Shown in pieces: positions 8,896 through 18,185 of a DNA stretch of 64,000 bases (its first letter is position 1; every line of letters starts with the position of its first letter). The position numbers and the translations under genes were made by a program. The DNA comes from Gammaproteobacteria bacterium (GTDB lineage: Bacteria; Pseudomonadota; Gammaproteobacteria; Pseudomonadales; Pseudohongiellaceae), in assembly GCA_029244985.1 (NCBI GenBank), contig JAQWQD010000018.1, forward strand, positions 1 through 64,000, written 5' to 3'. Under the pieces are notes generated by a model that had not been told where the DNA came from, searched no databases, and saw only the letters and a list, made by a program, of their open reading frames with translations.

Positions 8896-8908
8896 CTGGA
8901 AATTCCAG
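8896..8908. promoter_or_regulatory. Short palindrome upstream of the kynurenine-type operon
   Basis: CTGGAA-A-TTCCAG lies 21 nt upstream of the thioesterase start codon, in the divergent gap with the 9092 gene. It could be an operator. Evidence is symmetry and position only. Confidence 0.28.
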
Positions 8909-8927
8909 TAGTATTAATATTTCATAG

Positions 8928-8939
8928 CTGCTCGAGCAG
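8928..8939. promoter_or_regulatory. Perfect 12-bp palindrome in divergent gap
   Basis: CTGCTCGAGCAG is fully symmetric and lies 19 nt beyond the first palindrome, between the divergent thioesterase and 9092 genes. It is a possible binding site for a dimeric regulator. No regulator gene is adjacent. Confidence 0.28.
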
Positions 8940-9091
8940 GAACACAAGAATACAGCTGCTTATTGAACTAAGGGGCTCTGTTTTACGTAATACAAGGTAG
9001 TCCTAGAGAAAGTTTTTCACTGGTAAGATATTCTTCCCCGCTCAGTCGGAATAAAGTATGGCGGGCTTGATAGCAATATAAAAAAGTAAAG

Positions 9092-10465
9092 ATGCGTTAT
9101 TTAACCTCTATAGTTTTCCTCAGCCTCTGTCTGGTGTCCCACGCCTTTGCTCAGTTGAATGAGCTTGCGCGTCTTACTGAAGTCCAAAATGAGTTGGACA
9201 AAACTCAGGAGTCGTTGTTTGGGCTTATATCTGAGTACGGGCGCCTCGACCGTCGATTATTGGAACCCTTAGATCAATACAGCGTTAGTCTCATAGAGAA
9301 TGAGCGATTCTCCGATGCAGATACGGTATTGGATCAAGCTATTCAAATTGTTCGCGTGAGCGAAGGGCTCTACTCTCCTGGGCAATTCTCACTGATCCTG
9401 CGAAGTATTAAGAATAAGGTGAATCAGCAGAATTGGGAAGATGCGAAGGAGCTTATGCAGCACTTTAGCTGGCTTCTTGGTCGCGGCGAGAACCAAGTAA
9501 ACGAAGAGCTTGTAGCAGCTTTGCTTGATTTGATTGACATTCATTTACTGGGTGTCGTAGATGACTTGAAATTCAATCAGAGTTTTCACTTCAAACAAGC
9601 CGAGCGGTTAACGAATTTAGTGAATAGAGTTGCTCGTTACAGTTACGCAGAAGGAGACAGTCGCGTTAATGCGATTATGTATAAGAAAGTTATACAAATG
9701 TATCTTCAATCTATTGCAGTGGAAGCCGGGGGTCAGACTGGAATATCACTGCGTAGTTTTTCGTCTGACGGTTATGCTTTATCTCGAAGTAACGCACAAA
9801 CTTCGTTGTACTTCGCTGGGTTAAGAGCTTTAAGCAGTATGCGAGAATTTTATCTTCAAAGAGAAGAACCTAATTTGGAAGGGGCAGGTATGGCCTTTAT
9901 GTACAGGGGGGATTGGGAAGTCTTCTTTGATAATAATCGAGAAGCTCAACGCGCTTACGCAAGGGGTCATGAATTATTGCTGAGGTCAGGGCAGACTCAG
10001 GAAGCGATTAATGACTTTACGAGTCAGCCAAAAATGCTCCCATTAATGGAGTTTTATGATTCTTTGGATTCTGCTGCGGGGTCATTAAATAATTTTTTGA
10101 ATGATGATGGTCGTGAAACAAACGTAAGTAATTTTACCTTTAAGCAATGGTCTTCTAATTTCCCCAGAGCTAGCGCACCAATTCAGAATGGGCAGAGAGA
10201 GGTTGAAAGACAAGATGGTGAGTACGCTCTTTTCTCATTTAATTTGGCTGGATTGGATAGGGCAAGTGGTTGGTACAGTGGGCGCTATAGCCGCAACATT
10301 AGCTCGCCTCGAGACCTAGAACTAATTAGCCAGCGGAGTTCCGCTGCGGTAGATTGGCTTGAATTAACTGAATCAGTAAAAGATTTCCACTATCGTCCTA
10401 AATTTATAAATGGCGAGCCTCAGGCTGTAAACGCAACCCTTGTCTTTCAGTTATCAGATTACTAG
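9092..10465 (+). CDS. Exported helical-repeat protein with TonB-C-terminal-like end
   Basis: A 457-residue protein with a Sec signal peptide (MRYLTSIVF... ending AFA-QL). The body is mostly helical and TPR-like. Repeated A/L-rich helices occur around residues 40-110 (SLIENERFSDADTVLDQAI) and again around 290-310 (REAQRAYARGHELL). The last ~25 residues, HYRPKFINGEPQ followed by a LVFQL strand, resemble the final beta strand region of TonB C-terminal domains. No transmembrane anchor or proline-rich spacer is present, so it is not a classical TonB. A periplasmic scaffold or envelope role is inferred. It is monocistronic, with a possible hairpin 25 nt after its stop. Confidence 0.82.
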   Translation: MRYLTSIVFLSLCLVSHAFAQLNELARLTEVQNELDKTQESLFGLISEYGRLDRRLLEPLDQYSVSLIENERFSDADTVLDQAIQIVRVSEGLYSPGQFSLILRSIKNKVNQQNWEDAKELMQHFSWLLGRGENQVNEELVAALLDLIDIHLLGVVDDLKFNQSFHFKQAERLTNLVNRVARYSYAEGDSRVNAIMYKKVIQMYLQSIAVEAGGQTGISLRSFSSDGYALSRSNAQTSLYFAGLRALSSMREFYLQREEPNLEGAGMAFMYRGDWEVFFDNNREAQRAYARGHELLLRSGQTQEAINDFTSQPKMLPLMEFYDSLDSAAGSLNNFLNDDGRETNVSNFTFKQWSSNFPRASAPIQNGQREVERQDGEYALFSFNLAGLDRASGWYSGRYSRNISSPRDLELISQRSSAAVDWLELTESVKDFHYRPKFINGEPQAVNATLVFQLSDY

Positions 10466-10489
10466 ATCGCTCCAAATAAAAAAGGCATT

Positions 10490-10525
10490 CTTTCCAAATT
10501 TAGTGGCACCACAATCGATGGAAAG
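10490..10525 (+). terminator. Possible hairpin terminator after 9092 gene
   Basis: CTTTCCA and TGGAAAG (7 bp) enclose a smaller GTGG-CA-CCAC hairpin at 10503-10512. The T-rich tail is poor, so termination strength is doubtful. Confidence 0.3.
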
Positions 10526-10696
10526 TTTCAGTAAAATTTTGTAAAGACCTCAATTTGTAGCATTTCAATTGACAGGAATAAGAGTGTATTCAGATTTAAT
10601 AACCTCTATCTAATTAGAGCATAATTTTTGGATTGCACCTGTCTGGAATTCCCTGCACACTTAAAATAGACCTTTTCAACTAGGCAGGAAATTACT

Positions 10697-12439
10697 ATGG
10701 CCAGCCACTCATCAATGAATATAGAAAAACTCAAGCTCGTAGTTTTGGTGCCGCTTTTTGCTCTTGCCGGCTGCTCACCGCAGGTGGAACTAAGTCAAGA
10801 GGCTCCGTCAAGTGCTGATTTGATTTTTATCGGCGACAATATAATTACTATGGATGATAACGTTGCTTCCGCTGTTGCAGTGATTGGAGATCGTATTAGT
10901 GCAGTAGGCAGTAGGGAAGAGATTTTGGCCATGCGGGGCGAAACGACACAGTTCGTTGATTTAGGCGCTCGGGCGTTATTACCAGGGTTCATAGATGCCC
11001 ATGGGCATTTTGGTGGAGTAGCAACTTATTCTGCGTTATTGGACTTGTCTTCGCCGCCGGTCGGAGCTATGGAAAACATAGACGACATAGTCGCTGCAAT
11101 CCGCAACTGGATTGAAGTCAACAATGTTCCAGCCGGCGATCTGGTTTATGGTGTTGGCTATGATGATTCTTTGTTGGTAGAACTCCGACATCCGAATCGG
11201 GATGATTTGGATCGTGCGTCGACAACTCACCCCATTGTCATTCGACATGTTTCGGGCCATTTGTCATCGGCAAATTCTTTAGCGCTTGCAAACTACAACA
11301 TCGGCGTTGATACCGAAAACCCTGCAGGAGGTATTGTCCGACGAAGATTAGGAACTAATGAGCCCGATGGCGTAATGGAAGAAACTGCGATGGGATTGTT
11401 ACCTGGCACTGGAGTCCTGGTTGATGAAGATCTAGGTTGGCGTCTCCGTCGAGAAGCGGCAGATATTTATGCGAGTTTTGGAATTACCACTATCCAGGAA
11501 AGTAATGTGACCACTAGTTATGTTGAAGCATTGAAACAACAAGCTTTGGAAGAACCTTTTGCAGTGGACATTGTCACTTACATTATGGGGAATCCTTTAT
11601 CGGATGAAGAGCTGGAACTGGTTAGCCATGATTCTGACTACTCAGGGGGAGTTAAAATCGGTGGTGTAAAATTTACGCTTGATGGAAGCCCACAGGGACG
11701 AACAGCATGGATGTCGCAACCTTATGACGCAGGCCCACCTGGAGTAGACGCTGATTATGTCGCCTATCCCAGTTATGAGCCGGACGCTTATCGACAACGG
11801 GTTGATCGATTGCTGGAGCGAGGAGTCCCAGTGCTTGCTCATGCTAATGGAGATGAAGCTATTGAGCTGATGATAGATGGTATCGAAGAAGCTCTAAGTG
11901 GAGAAGAAATGCCTGATCACCGTTCGGTCATTATCCATGCACAACTCATTAGAGAAGATCAGCTAGATCGAGTAAAACAATTAGGGATAGTCCCCTCTTA
12001 TTACGCCGCCCACCCTTTTTTCTGGGGAGATTGGCATCGACTAAGTTTTGGTGATGACCGTGCAAGTTTTATTAGCCCGGTTAAGGCGACTATCGAAAGA
12101 GATATCCCATTTACGGTGCACAATGACTCACCCATCGTTCCGCCAGATATCATGCGTTTGGTCTCTATCACCGTGAATCGTCTTACTAGAAGCGGGTATG
12201 TGCTAGGACCGGACCAGCGAGCTTCAGTGTTGGAGGCGCTATATTCAGTAACTCAAGGTGCCGCATATCAGTACTTTGAAGAAGATGAAAAAGGTAGTAT
12301 TACTGTTGGTAAGCGCGCTGATTTCGTTGTCTTGGAAAGTAATCCTCTCACCATTGATCCTTTGCAGTTGGAGAATGTTGGAGTTGTCGAAACCTTCGCG
12401 CGAGGAAAATCAGTCTATAAGCAAGTGGGACTTAACTAA
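10697..12439 (+). CDS. Amidohydrolase family 3 lipoprotein (YtcJ-like)
   Basis: A 580-residue protein. The N terminus has a lipobox (FALAGC, Cys26), so it should be lipid-anchored outside the cytoplasm. It then shows the amidohydrolase composite domain: a beta-sandwich start (DLIFIGDNIITMDD) and the metal motif DAHGHFGG with H102/H104. A later GSPQGRTAWM block is typical of the YtcJ branch, followed by VLAHANGD, VIIHAQ and HNDSPI, which supply further metal ligands and the catalytic Asp. It ends with the canonical GSITVGKRADFVVL. Such enzymes hydrolyse amide or carbamate bonds in N-acylated or cyclic compounds. The substrate is unknown. The dehydrogenase gene follows 19 nt later, so the two are likely co-transcribed. 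A second family member lies at 58129-59772. Confidence 0.92.
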   Translation: MASHSSMNIEKLKLVVLVPLFALAGCSPQVELSQEAPSSADLIFIGDNIITMDDNVASAVAVIGDRISAVGSREEILAMRGETTQFVDLGARALLPGFIDAHGHFGGVATYSALLDLSSPPVGAMENIDDIVAAIRNWIEVNNVPAGDLVYGVGYDDSLLVELRHPNRDDLDRASTTHPIVIRHVSGHLSSANSLALANYNIGVDTENPAGGIVRRRLGTNEPDGVMEETAMGLLPGTGVLVDEDLGWRLRREAADIYASFGITTIQESNVTTSYVEALKQQALEEPFAVDIVTYIMGNPLSDEELELVSHDSDYSGGVKIGGVKFTLDGSPQGRTAWMSQPYDAGPPGVDADYVAYPSYEPDAYRQRVDRLLERGVPVLAHANGDEAIELMIDGIEEALSGEEMPDHRSVIIHAQLIREDQLDRVKQLGIVPSYYAAHPFFWGDWHRLSFGDDRASFISPVKATIERDIPFTVHNDSPIVPPDIMRLVSITVNRLTRSGYVLGPDQRASVLEALYSVTQGAAYQYFEEDEKGSITVGKRADFVVLESNPLTIDPLQLENVGVVETFARGKSVYKQVGLN

Positions 12440-12458
12440 AACAATAACGGAGCAAAAA

Positions 12459-13325
12459 ATGAAAGTCGCGTTTATCGGTTTAGGTGTTATGGGATATCCC
12501 ATGGCAGGGCATGTGAAAAATTCCGGCATGGAAGTATGTGTTTACAACCGCTCAACGGAAAAAGCGCAGCGGTGGGTTGAAGAATATGAAGGAGACATGG
12601 CGCTTTCTCCTGCGAAAGCGGCAGCAGGTTGTGATGTGGTTTTAGTTTGTGTTGGTAATGACGATGATGTACGCCAAGTTACTATAAGTGAAGATGGCGT
12701 GCTAAATAGCATGCGAGAAGGTTCGATCTTGGTCGACCATACGACTGCCTCTGCTGCTCTGGCGAGAGAGCTCTATCAAAAGGCTGGTAATCAAGGTGTG
12801 CAATTTATGGATGCGCCAGTTTCAGGTGGCCAAGCTGGCGCAGAGAATGGTGCGCTGACAGTAATGATCGGTGGTGACCAAGTAACCTATGACTCTGCGA
12901 AGCCAGTTATTGACAGCTACTCTAAATTTAACAAACTTCTTGGAGCAGCAGGCAATGGGCAGTTGGCAAAGGCTGCAAATCAAATTTGTATCGCAGGAGT
13001 GGTGGAAGGATTAGCCGAAGCACTTAATTTCGCCATGAAAGCTGGGCTAAACGGAGAAGACTTAATTGAAACCATTTCTAAAGGGGCGGCAGGGTCTTGG
13101 CAAATGGAAAATCGTTATCAAACCATGCTGAGTGATGAGTATGAATTCGGATTTGCGGTGGACTGGATGCGCAAGGATTTAGGCATTGCATTAGAGGAAG
13201 CCAAAAGGAATGGGGTTGACATGCCTCTTGTTAACATGGTCGATGGATTCTATGAGGAAGTCCAGGCTAGTGGGGGGGGTCGCTGGGACACTTCCAGTCT
13301 GCTTGCACGTTACACGAAAAATTAG
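12459..13325 (+). CDS. NAD(P)-dependent beta-hydroxyacid dehydrogenase (3-hydroxyisobutyrate dehydrogenase family)
   Basis: A 288-residue cytoplasmic oxidoreductase. The start at 12459 has a clear GGAG site. It places the Rossmann glycine motif FIGLGVMGYPMAGH at the very N terminus, so an in-frame start further upstream inside the amidohydrolase gene is rejected. Other landmarks are the substrate-binding DAPVSGG (residues 119-124) and the catalytic lysine K171 in GQLAKAANQ. The family oxidises 3-hydroxyisobutyrate or reduces tartronate semialdehyde or related hydroxyacids. The exact substrate cannot be decided, and the adjacent amidohydrolase may supply it. Confidence 0.93.
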   Translation: MKVAFIGLGVMGYPMAGHVKNSGMEVCVYNRSTEKAQRWVEEYEGDMALSPAKAAAGCDVVLVCVGNDDDVRQVTISEDGVLNSMREGSILVDHTTASAALARELYQKAGNQGVQFMDAPVSGGQAGAENGALTVMIGGDQVTYDSAKPVIDSYSKFNKLLGAAGNGQLAKAANQICIAGVVEGLAEALNFAMKAGLNGEDLIETISKGAAGSWQMENRYQTMLSDEYEFGFAVDWMRKDLGIALEEAKRNGVDMPLVNMVDGFYEEVQASGGGRWDTSSLLARYTKN

Positions 13326-13521
13326 GTTAACTTAAAAAAATCATTCTTAACTAGTGTGGGGTTATCCCAAATATTCTTTTCTGTTGCGAAAGCAAATCGG
13401 CGGGACAAAATTCTAGCTTATCGATTGTTATCTTGGCCGCAATTCCCCGCGTTTCTATTGATTATTCTGCCCTAACCATCTACCTTACGGGGTCAGCTCG
13501 GACAACAGACGGGGAAGGCCG

Positions 13522-14568
13522 ATGAAACTAAAAAAACTTCTTTTAATTTATGTGCTTACAGCGTTTAGCAGTCTTGTTGCAGCGCAGTCAAATAATGACT
13601 ACGAAGTGCCACGCACTGAATGGGGGCAACCTGATTTACAAGGCGTTTGGAACTTTTCTTCTGATGTGCCTATGCAGCGCCCATTAACCTATGGCACCCA
13701 GGAATTCTTATCTCAGGAAGAAATTCAGGAACGTCGTGATGCCATTATGGCTCAGCGCGCAGCTGCGGACGAAGCTGCGGCTCGGCTGAATATTGATCCT
13801 GACGCACCTGAGGAATCAAGCAACCCAGGTGGATATAACGATTTCTGGTTTGAAACCGCAGGTTTGGGAGATGTTGTTAGAACTTCTCACATTGTTTACC
13901 CCGAAAACGGTCGGCAACCTGATTATGTGGAAGGTGCTAACCGCCAGTTTGGTGGATTAGGGCCTGACGTTCCTGGTGATAGACCAGTGCGTTATGTGGT
14001 CGGTGGCATCGATAAAGGCGGCCCAGAAGATAGAGGTCTGTCAGAGCGTTGCATTGTTGGGTTTAATTCTGGACCTCCATTTGTTCCTAGTCTCTATAAC
14101 AACAACATGCAAATCATCCAGAATAAAGACACTGCTGTGATCCTGACAGAAATGATTCACGACGCACGAATCGTTCCTATGGTTGATAAGCCTGCGCTTA
14201 CTGATGATATTCGCTTATGGTCTGGTGATTCCCGAGGGTACTGGGATGATGAAGTGCTTGTCGTTGAGACAAGAAATTTCAATGGTTTTCGACAAACGTT
14301 TGGTGCTGCTGGCGATAACTATAATGCGGTGTTAACCGAGAAATTTACTCGCGTTGCTTATGATCAAGTCGACTATGAATTCACAATCGACGATCCATCA
14401 ACTTTCACTGACAAGATTACTGCGGTAGTTCCTATGATTAAGATGGCCGGACAAGTCTATGAATATGCTTGTCATGAAGGAAATTACGGCATGATCAATA
14501 CACTGCGCGGTGCGCGGGTAGAGGAAAGACTGGCGGCCGAAGGTGTTGATATTGGCGAACGTGACTAA
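13522..14568 (+). CDS. Secreted PDLxGxW-family protein
   Basis: A 348-residue exported protein (signal peptide MKLKKLLLI... ending VAA-QS). The start is supported by a GGGGAAGG site. It belongs to a family recurring four times in this window: an N-terminal WGQPDLQGVWNFSS block, MQRPL, a central SERC...NSGPP segment, YNNNMQIIQ, DARIVP, WSGDSRGYW, VVETRNF, and a C-terminal YEYACHEGNYGM. Two conserved cysteines (in SERC and YACHE) may form a disulfide or bind a cofactor. The function is unknown to me. Homologs at 20429-21445 and 34137-35093 share nearly all blocks. The next gene is a shorter relative. Confidence 0.87.
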   Translation: MKLKKLLLIYVLTAFSSLVAAQSNNDYEVPRTEWGQPDLQGVWNFSSDVPMQRPLTYGTQEFLSQEEIQERRDAIMAQRAAADEAAARLNIDPDAPEESSNPGGYNDFWFETAGLGDVVRTSHIVYPENGRQPDYVEGANRQFGGLGPDVPGDRPVRYVVGGIDKGGPEDRGLSERCIVGFNSGPPFVPSLYNNNMQIIQNKDTAVILTEMIHDARIVPMVDKPALTDDIRLWSGDSRGYWDDEVLVVETRNFNGFRQTFGAAGDNYNAVLTEKFTRVAYDQVDYEFTIDDPSTFTDKITAVVPMIKMAGQVYEYACHEGNYGMINTLRGARVEERLAAEGVDIGERD

Positions 14569-14678
14569 AGAGGAAGCTGGCGATTGTCTCTTGCCGCTTC
14601 ATAGTCAGAACATAATCTAACAATAAAAAAATTATTAGATTTCAAGCTCACTCAAGGATATAGAAGTAAGGTTTATCA

Positions 14679-15503
14679 ATGAAAATCAAAGAACAGAAAT
14701 TCTTAACGATCATATGTTTGTTTTTACTTGCAGGAACTGTAAATGCCCAGGTAATGGATGAATTTCCGCGAACCCCTGACGGCAAGCCTGACCTTAGCGG
14801 TATATGGCAAGCAATGACAAACGCCCATTATGATATTGAGCCTCATGCTGCTGCTTATGGGCCATACCCTCGTGAAATGGGAGCATTGTCTGCCAAACCA
14901 GCGAGTTTGGGTATCGTTGAAGGTGGCCGCATTCCCTATAATGAGCAAGCTCGTCGTCAGCGGGATGCTAATCTCCAGGACGCGATTACAAAGGATCCGT
15001 TAGCAAAGTGCTTTATGCCGGGTGTTCCTCGAGCGAATTATTTGCCGTTTCCTTTTCAGATAGTGCAATCAAGTTCAGTTGTATTAATTGCTTATGAGTT
15101 TGCTGAATCAAATCGCATTGTTTATGTGGATCAGCCAGAAATCGTCTCGCAGGTGGACTCCTGGATGGGTCACTCTAATGCTACCTGGGAGGGCGACACT
15201 TTAGTAGTTAGTGTTTCTGGCCAAATGCCAGATACCTGGTTCGATCGAGCGGGCAACCATCATAGCTATCAAATGGTTGTTGAAGAAAGATGGACTCCTG
15301 CAGGACCCAATCACATTAATTACACAGCAACAATTACAGATCCAAATACGTTTACAGACCCTTGGAGTGTAAGCTTTCCTCTCTATCGCCATGTTGACGA
15401 GAGTATGCAGTTACTTGAATTCAAATGCGTAGAATTCGCGGAAGAATACATGTACGGCGAATTCCGTAAAGAAGGAACACCGATAGGTAATCCTCCTCAG
15501 TAA
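14679..15503 (+). CDS. Secreted PDLxGxW-family protein, short form
   Basis: At 274 residues it is the shortest and most divergent of the four family members here. It has a signal peptide (residues ~1-24, ending VNA-QV) and the N-terminal motif GKPDLSGIW. KCFMPGVPR stands in place of SERC. It also has PFQIVQ, RIVYVD, WMGHSNATWEGDTLVV, and a C-terminal FKCVEFAEEYMYG in place of YACHEGNY. The pattern of secreted beta-rich protein with paired cysteines is kept. It lies 110 nt after its longer relative and is followed by a strong terminator, so the two probably form one transcript. The function is unknown. Confidence 0.86.
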   Translation: MKIKEQKFLTIICLFLLAGTVNAQVMDEFPRTPDGKPDLSGIWQAMTNAHYDIEPHAAAYGPYPREMGALSAKPASLGIVEGGRIPYNEQARRQRDANLQDAITKDPLAKCFMPGVPRANYLPFPFQIVQSSSVVLIAYEFAESNRIVYVDQPEIVSQVDSWMGHSNATWEGDTLVVSVSGQMPDTWFDRAGNHHSYQMVVEERWTPAGPNHINYTATITDPNTFTDPWSVSFPLYRHVDESMQLLEFKCVEFAEEYMYGEFRKEGTPIGNPPQ

Positions 15504-15566
15504 GCATTAGTTAAAAAGAATTAGCCATGTTTCAGCAGAACTGAGCAAGGCTGAATAGGTAGAGTG

Positions 15567-15596
15567 AAAAACCCGATCCCTTGTGATCGGGTTTTT
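15567..15596 (+). terminator. Strong rho-independent terminator
   Basis: A perfect stem with core CCCGATC/GATCGGG, extended by flanking A and T runs to 12 bp, surrounds a CCTTGT loop and ends in five T. It lies 64 nt after the stop of the short PDLxGxW gene. Because of the A/T symmetry it could also act on the minus strand for the nitroreductase-like gene. Confidence 0.9.
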
Positions 15597-15700
15597 ATTG
15601 CCGTTTAATAATTTCTGGATGATAAAGAGTCTAGAATTTAGGCGGCATTCTCTAGATCTTAACTATTAAGGCCAAGCAATATTATCTCAACTGAAACTAA

Positions 15701-16378
15701 TCAGCCCTCGTGAAAGCTTGTGAATTGCTCTAGTGATTTGCGACTAATGGCAGGTACTTTTGCATCATTTTCTGGGTACCCTACCACCAACACCATTAAT
15801 GGCTTCTCGGTGTCGGGGCGATCCAATATTCTGTTGAGGAACTTCATTGGTGATGGCGTATGAGTTAGCGTTGCTAGCCCCGCGTTATGTAAGGCTGCGA
15901 TCAATAGTCCAGTTGCGATACCAACTGATTCAGCCACGTAATAATTCTTTTTCTTTTTCCCTTGGCTATCTAATTCAAATTTCTGACCAAAAATGGCAAC
16001 GAGATAAGGTGCTCTCTCTAAAAACGGTTTGTTAGCATCGGTTCCTAATGGGGCAAGCGCATCTAGCCAATCTTGGGGTGCTCGTGATTGGTAAAATTCT
16101 CTTTCTTCTTCTTCCGCGCCTTCGCGAATTTGTCGCTTCTTTTCTGGGCTGCTTATTACGGCAAAATGCCACGGTTGACGATTAGCGCCACTGGGAGCTG
16201 AATTGGCAGCAAGCAGACATTGTTCAATTAAGTTTCGAGGAACTGGTTTGTTGGAAAAATTTCGAACTGTACGTCGTTTCTGTAACAGCTCATTAAAAGA
16301 TTTTGCCCTGGATTTCATCTCATTTTCTTCTATTACAATGAAGTCTAGGGGAATTTCTTTAATTTTTTTTCCATTCAT
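15701..16378 (-). CDS. Nitroreductase-superfamily flavoprotein, iodotyrosine deiodinase-like
   Basis: A 225-residue FMN enzyme. It has the nitroreductase motifs RRTVRNFSN near the N terminus, [12 protein letters not shown], and [11 protein letters not shown] near the C terminus. The stretch from residue 89 (EEEE) through Y96 to K117 aligns without gaps, from memory, to human iodotyrosine deiodinase. E92, Y96 and K117 fall on its Glu157, Tyr161 and Lys182, which clamp the amino-acid part of halotyrosines. [19 protein letters not shown] is also typical of that branch. The likely reaction is reductive dehalogenation of halotyrosine. A general nitroreductase is the alternative. No membrane anchor is seen. 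The ATG at 16378 lacks a good ribosome site and one at 16318 is possible. Confidence 0.88.
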   Translation of the reverse strand: MNGKKIKEIPLDFIVIEENEMKSRAKSFNELLQKRRTVRNFSNKPVPRNLIEQCLLAANSAPSGANRQPWHFAVISSPEKKRQIREGAEEEEREFYQSRAPQDWLDALAPLGTDANKPFLERAPYLVAIFGQKFELDSQGKKKKNYYVAESVGIATGLLIAALHNAGLATLTHTPSPMKFLNRILDRPDTEKPLMVLVVGYPENDAKVPAISRKSLEQFTSFHEG

Positions 16379-16477
16379 AGTTATTTATCTGCAACATTTG
16401 GGTAGCTATAAAAAACCAACTATTGTCCTAATAACGAACCCCAAACAAGAGAAGGGCTATTTCGTGTTAAGTAGTGT

Positions 16478-17812
16478 TTATTCTTCTTCTTGAATTTCTG
16501 TTGCAAAATTTTGCACTTCATCTAAAACGCGCAGTAGATTTCCGCTCCAGAGTTGACCAATTTGTTCTTCAGTATAATTACGACGGACCAATTCAAGGGT
16601 GACATTAAAGCTCTCTGAAGCATCGTTCCAACCTTCAATGCCACCACCGCCATCAAAATCAGAGCTAATGCCGACATGTTCGAGCCCAATAAGCGCTACG
16701 ATATAATCAATATGATCGATAAAATCTGAGACTGTAGCTGTCGGTGCTTGCGCGTTAACTTCCGTTCTTAATCTTGGGGACAATTGAGAATTCAATTCCG
16801 CATACGTTTCATCATAGCTAGCTCGATCAGAGGCAGATAATCTTTCTACTGCGGCAGGGGTTAAAATCTCAAAACCTAGAGATTCTGCAATTTCAGTCTC
16901 TAGTCGATTTCTTCCTTCAGCAAGAAATGCTCTGCGCGCTTCGCTGACATAACTACTGAAAGCAGTTGTTTGTACTACGCCGCCATTTTCTTGCACCGCC
17001 AAGAGCATTTCATCATCAAGGTTGCGAGTGTGATTAGTAACGGCTCGAGCTGCAGAGTGCGACGCAATTACTGGAGCCCTGCTTAGCTCGATGGTTTGCA
17101 TTATGGAGTCTTTAGATGGGTGGGATATATCTACCATTATGCCAAGGCGATTCATTTCAGCAATGGCCTCCCTTCCTATATCACTGAGGCCTTCATGCAT
17201 GTAATCATTATCTGTTTCACCCGTATGCGAATCGGAGAACTGGCTATGGCCATTATGGGCTAAAGACATGTAACGGCCTCCACGCTGGTGAAACTCTTCT
17301 ATGCGAGACAAATCGAGGCCAACAGGGTAAGCATTTTCGATGCCGATCATGGCGACTTTTTTTCCTGCAGCGTCAATGCGTTTAACATCGGCAGAGTTGT
17401 ATGCGATTTCGATTTGATCTGGCGCGATCTCTTCGACTAGCCGGTGAATTGCGTCAAATTTGTCGATGGCATTAGCGTAAGCAGCGGCATAACCCTCATC
17501 GTCTAAAGCGCCTTGTCCTGTGTAAACAATGAACCAGGCAACGTCGAGACCGCCAGCTTCCATCTTCGGAAGATTAACTTGGGTGTCTAAGTCTTGGGTG
17601 TAGTTGCGAGTCGCAGTGAAATTAGTAGTATTAATATCAGCATGAGTATCTAAAGTAATAATTCGTTCATGGATTCCTCGGGCTCGAGCAATCAGTTCTG
17701 CCTTAGTTTCCGTGGCAGGAGTTAAATTTCTGTTTTCGTTATCACTACACGCCACAAGAAAACAGAGCAACATGCTGATAATTAATAATTTTTTATTTAA
17801 ATAGTGCTTCAT
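16478..17812 (-). CDS. Membrane dipeptidase, peptidase family M19, lipoprotein
   Basis: The protein has 444 residues from the ATG at 17812. That start was chosen because it leads directly into a lipoprotein signal peptide with lipobox LVAC; a further-upstream in-frame start adds unrelated residues. The zinc dipeptidase fold is shown by DTHADIN (metal His-x-Asp), IGIENAYP, SLAHNGHSQFSDS, GIMVDISHPS, ASHSAARA and GISSDFDGGGG. M19 enzymes hydrolyse dipeptides, including D-amino-acid and beta-lactam-like bonds. It would work in the periplasm or at the outer membrane. It lies divergent from gamma-glutamyltransferase, and together they suggest periplasmic peptide or glutathione breakdown. Confidence 0.94.
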   Translation of the reverse strand: MKHYLNKKLLIISMLLCFLVACSDNENRNLTPATETKAELIARARGIHERIITLDTHADINTTNFTATRNYTQDLDTQVNLPKMEAGGLDVAWFIVYTGQGALDDEGYAAAYANAIDKFDAIHRLVEEIAPDQIEIAYNSADVKRIDAAGKKVAMIGIENAYPVGLDLSRIEEFHQRGGRYMSLAHNGHSQFSDSHTGETDNDYMHEGLSDIGREAIAEMNRLGIMVDISHPSKDSIMQTIELSRAPVIASHSAARAVTNHTRNLDDEMLLAVQENGGVVQTTAFSSYVSEARRAFLAEGRNRLETEIAESLGFEILTPAAVERLSASDRASYDETYAELNSQLSPRLRTEVNAQAPTATVSDFIDHIDYIVALIGLEHVGISSDFDGGGGIEGWNDASESFNVTLELVRRNYTEEQIGQLWSGNLLRVLDEVQNFATEIQEEE

Positions 17813-18185
17813 GCGATTCGACTCTGAAGATAGAAACCAAGAGGGTTCATAAATTAATCTGGTTTTAAAATTACTATGGTGGGGGCCATTAACCCTTATG
17901 AAACTTAGCATTTCAGTTATGAGAATAATAGCACTTGCAATACTCGTCTAGATATTTGCTGGTCAGACTTTCGAAACGTACTATAAGCTTGGCCTTTTTC
18001 TCAAAAGCACCGCAAAATAAGCAGAATAGTTTTACTATAGTGGTTTTCATGATTTGCTATCAGAGTAGTCCCTGGACTACTATTCACCGGCTTAATGTCG
18101 CCTAAAAATGGCAGTTTACGACGGTGGTTAGCGCAGGAAGAAAATATCGTCACCACGAATCCTTATTTATGTAGTGAGTAATACA
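17813..18185. other. 373-nt divergent intergenic region (dipeptidase / ggt)
   Basis: This gap should hold promoters for both divergent genes. The one clear element is a perfect 8-bp inverted repeat, AGTAGTCC-CT-GGACTACT, at 18064-18081, about 105 nt before the ggt start. It is operator-like or a small stem-loop. I see no coding sequence and no RNA gene. Confidence 0.45.

Noticed and set aside
10569-10604. TTGACA followed by TTTAAT upstream of the amidohydrolase
   Set aside because: The spacing is about 20 nt, too long for a confident sigma-70 promoter.
12258-12458. Longer start of the 3-hydroxyisobutyrate-dehydrogenase-like gene inside the amidohydrolase gene
   Set aside because: It adds about 67 residues unlike the family before the Rossmann motif. 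The ATG at 12459 has a GGAG site.
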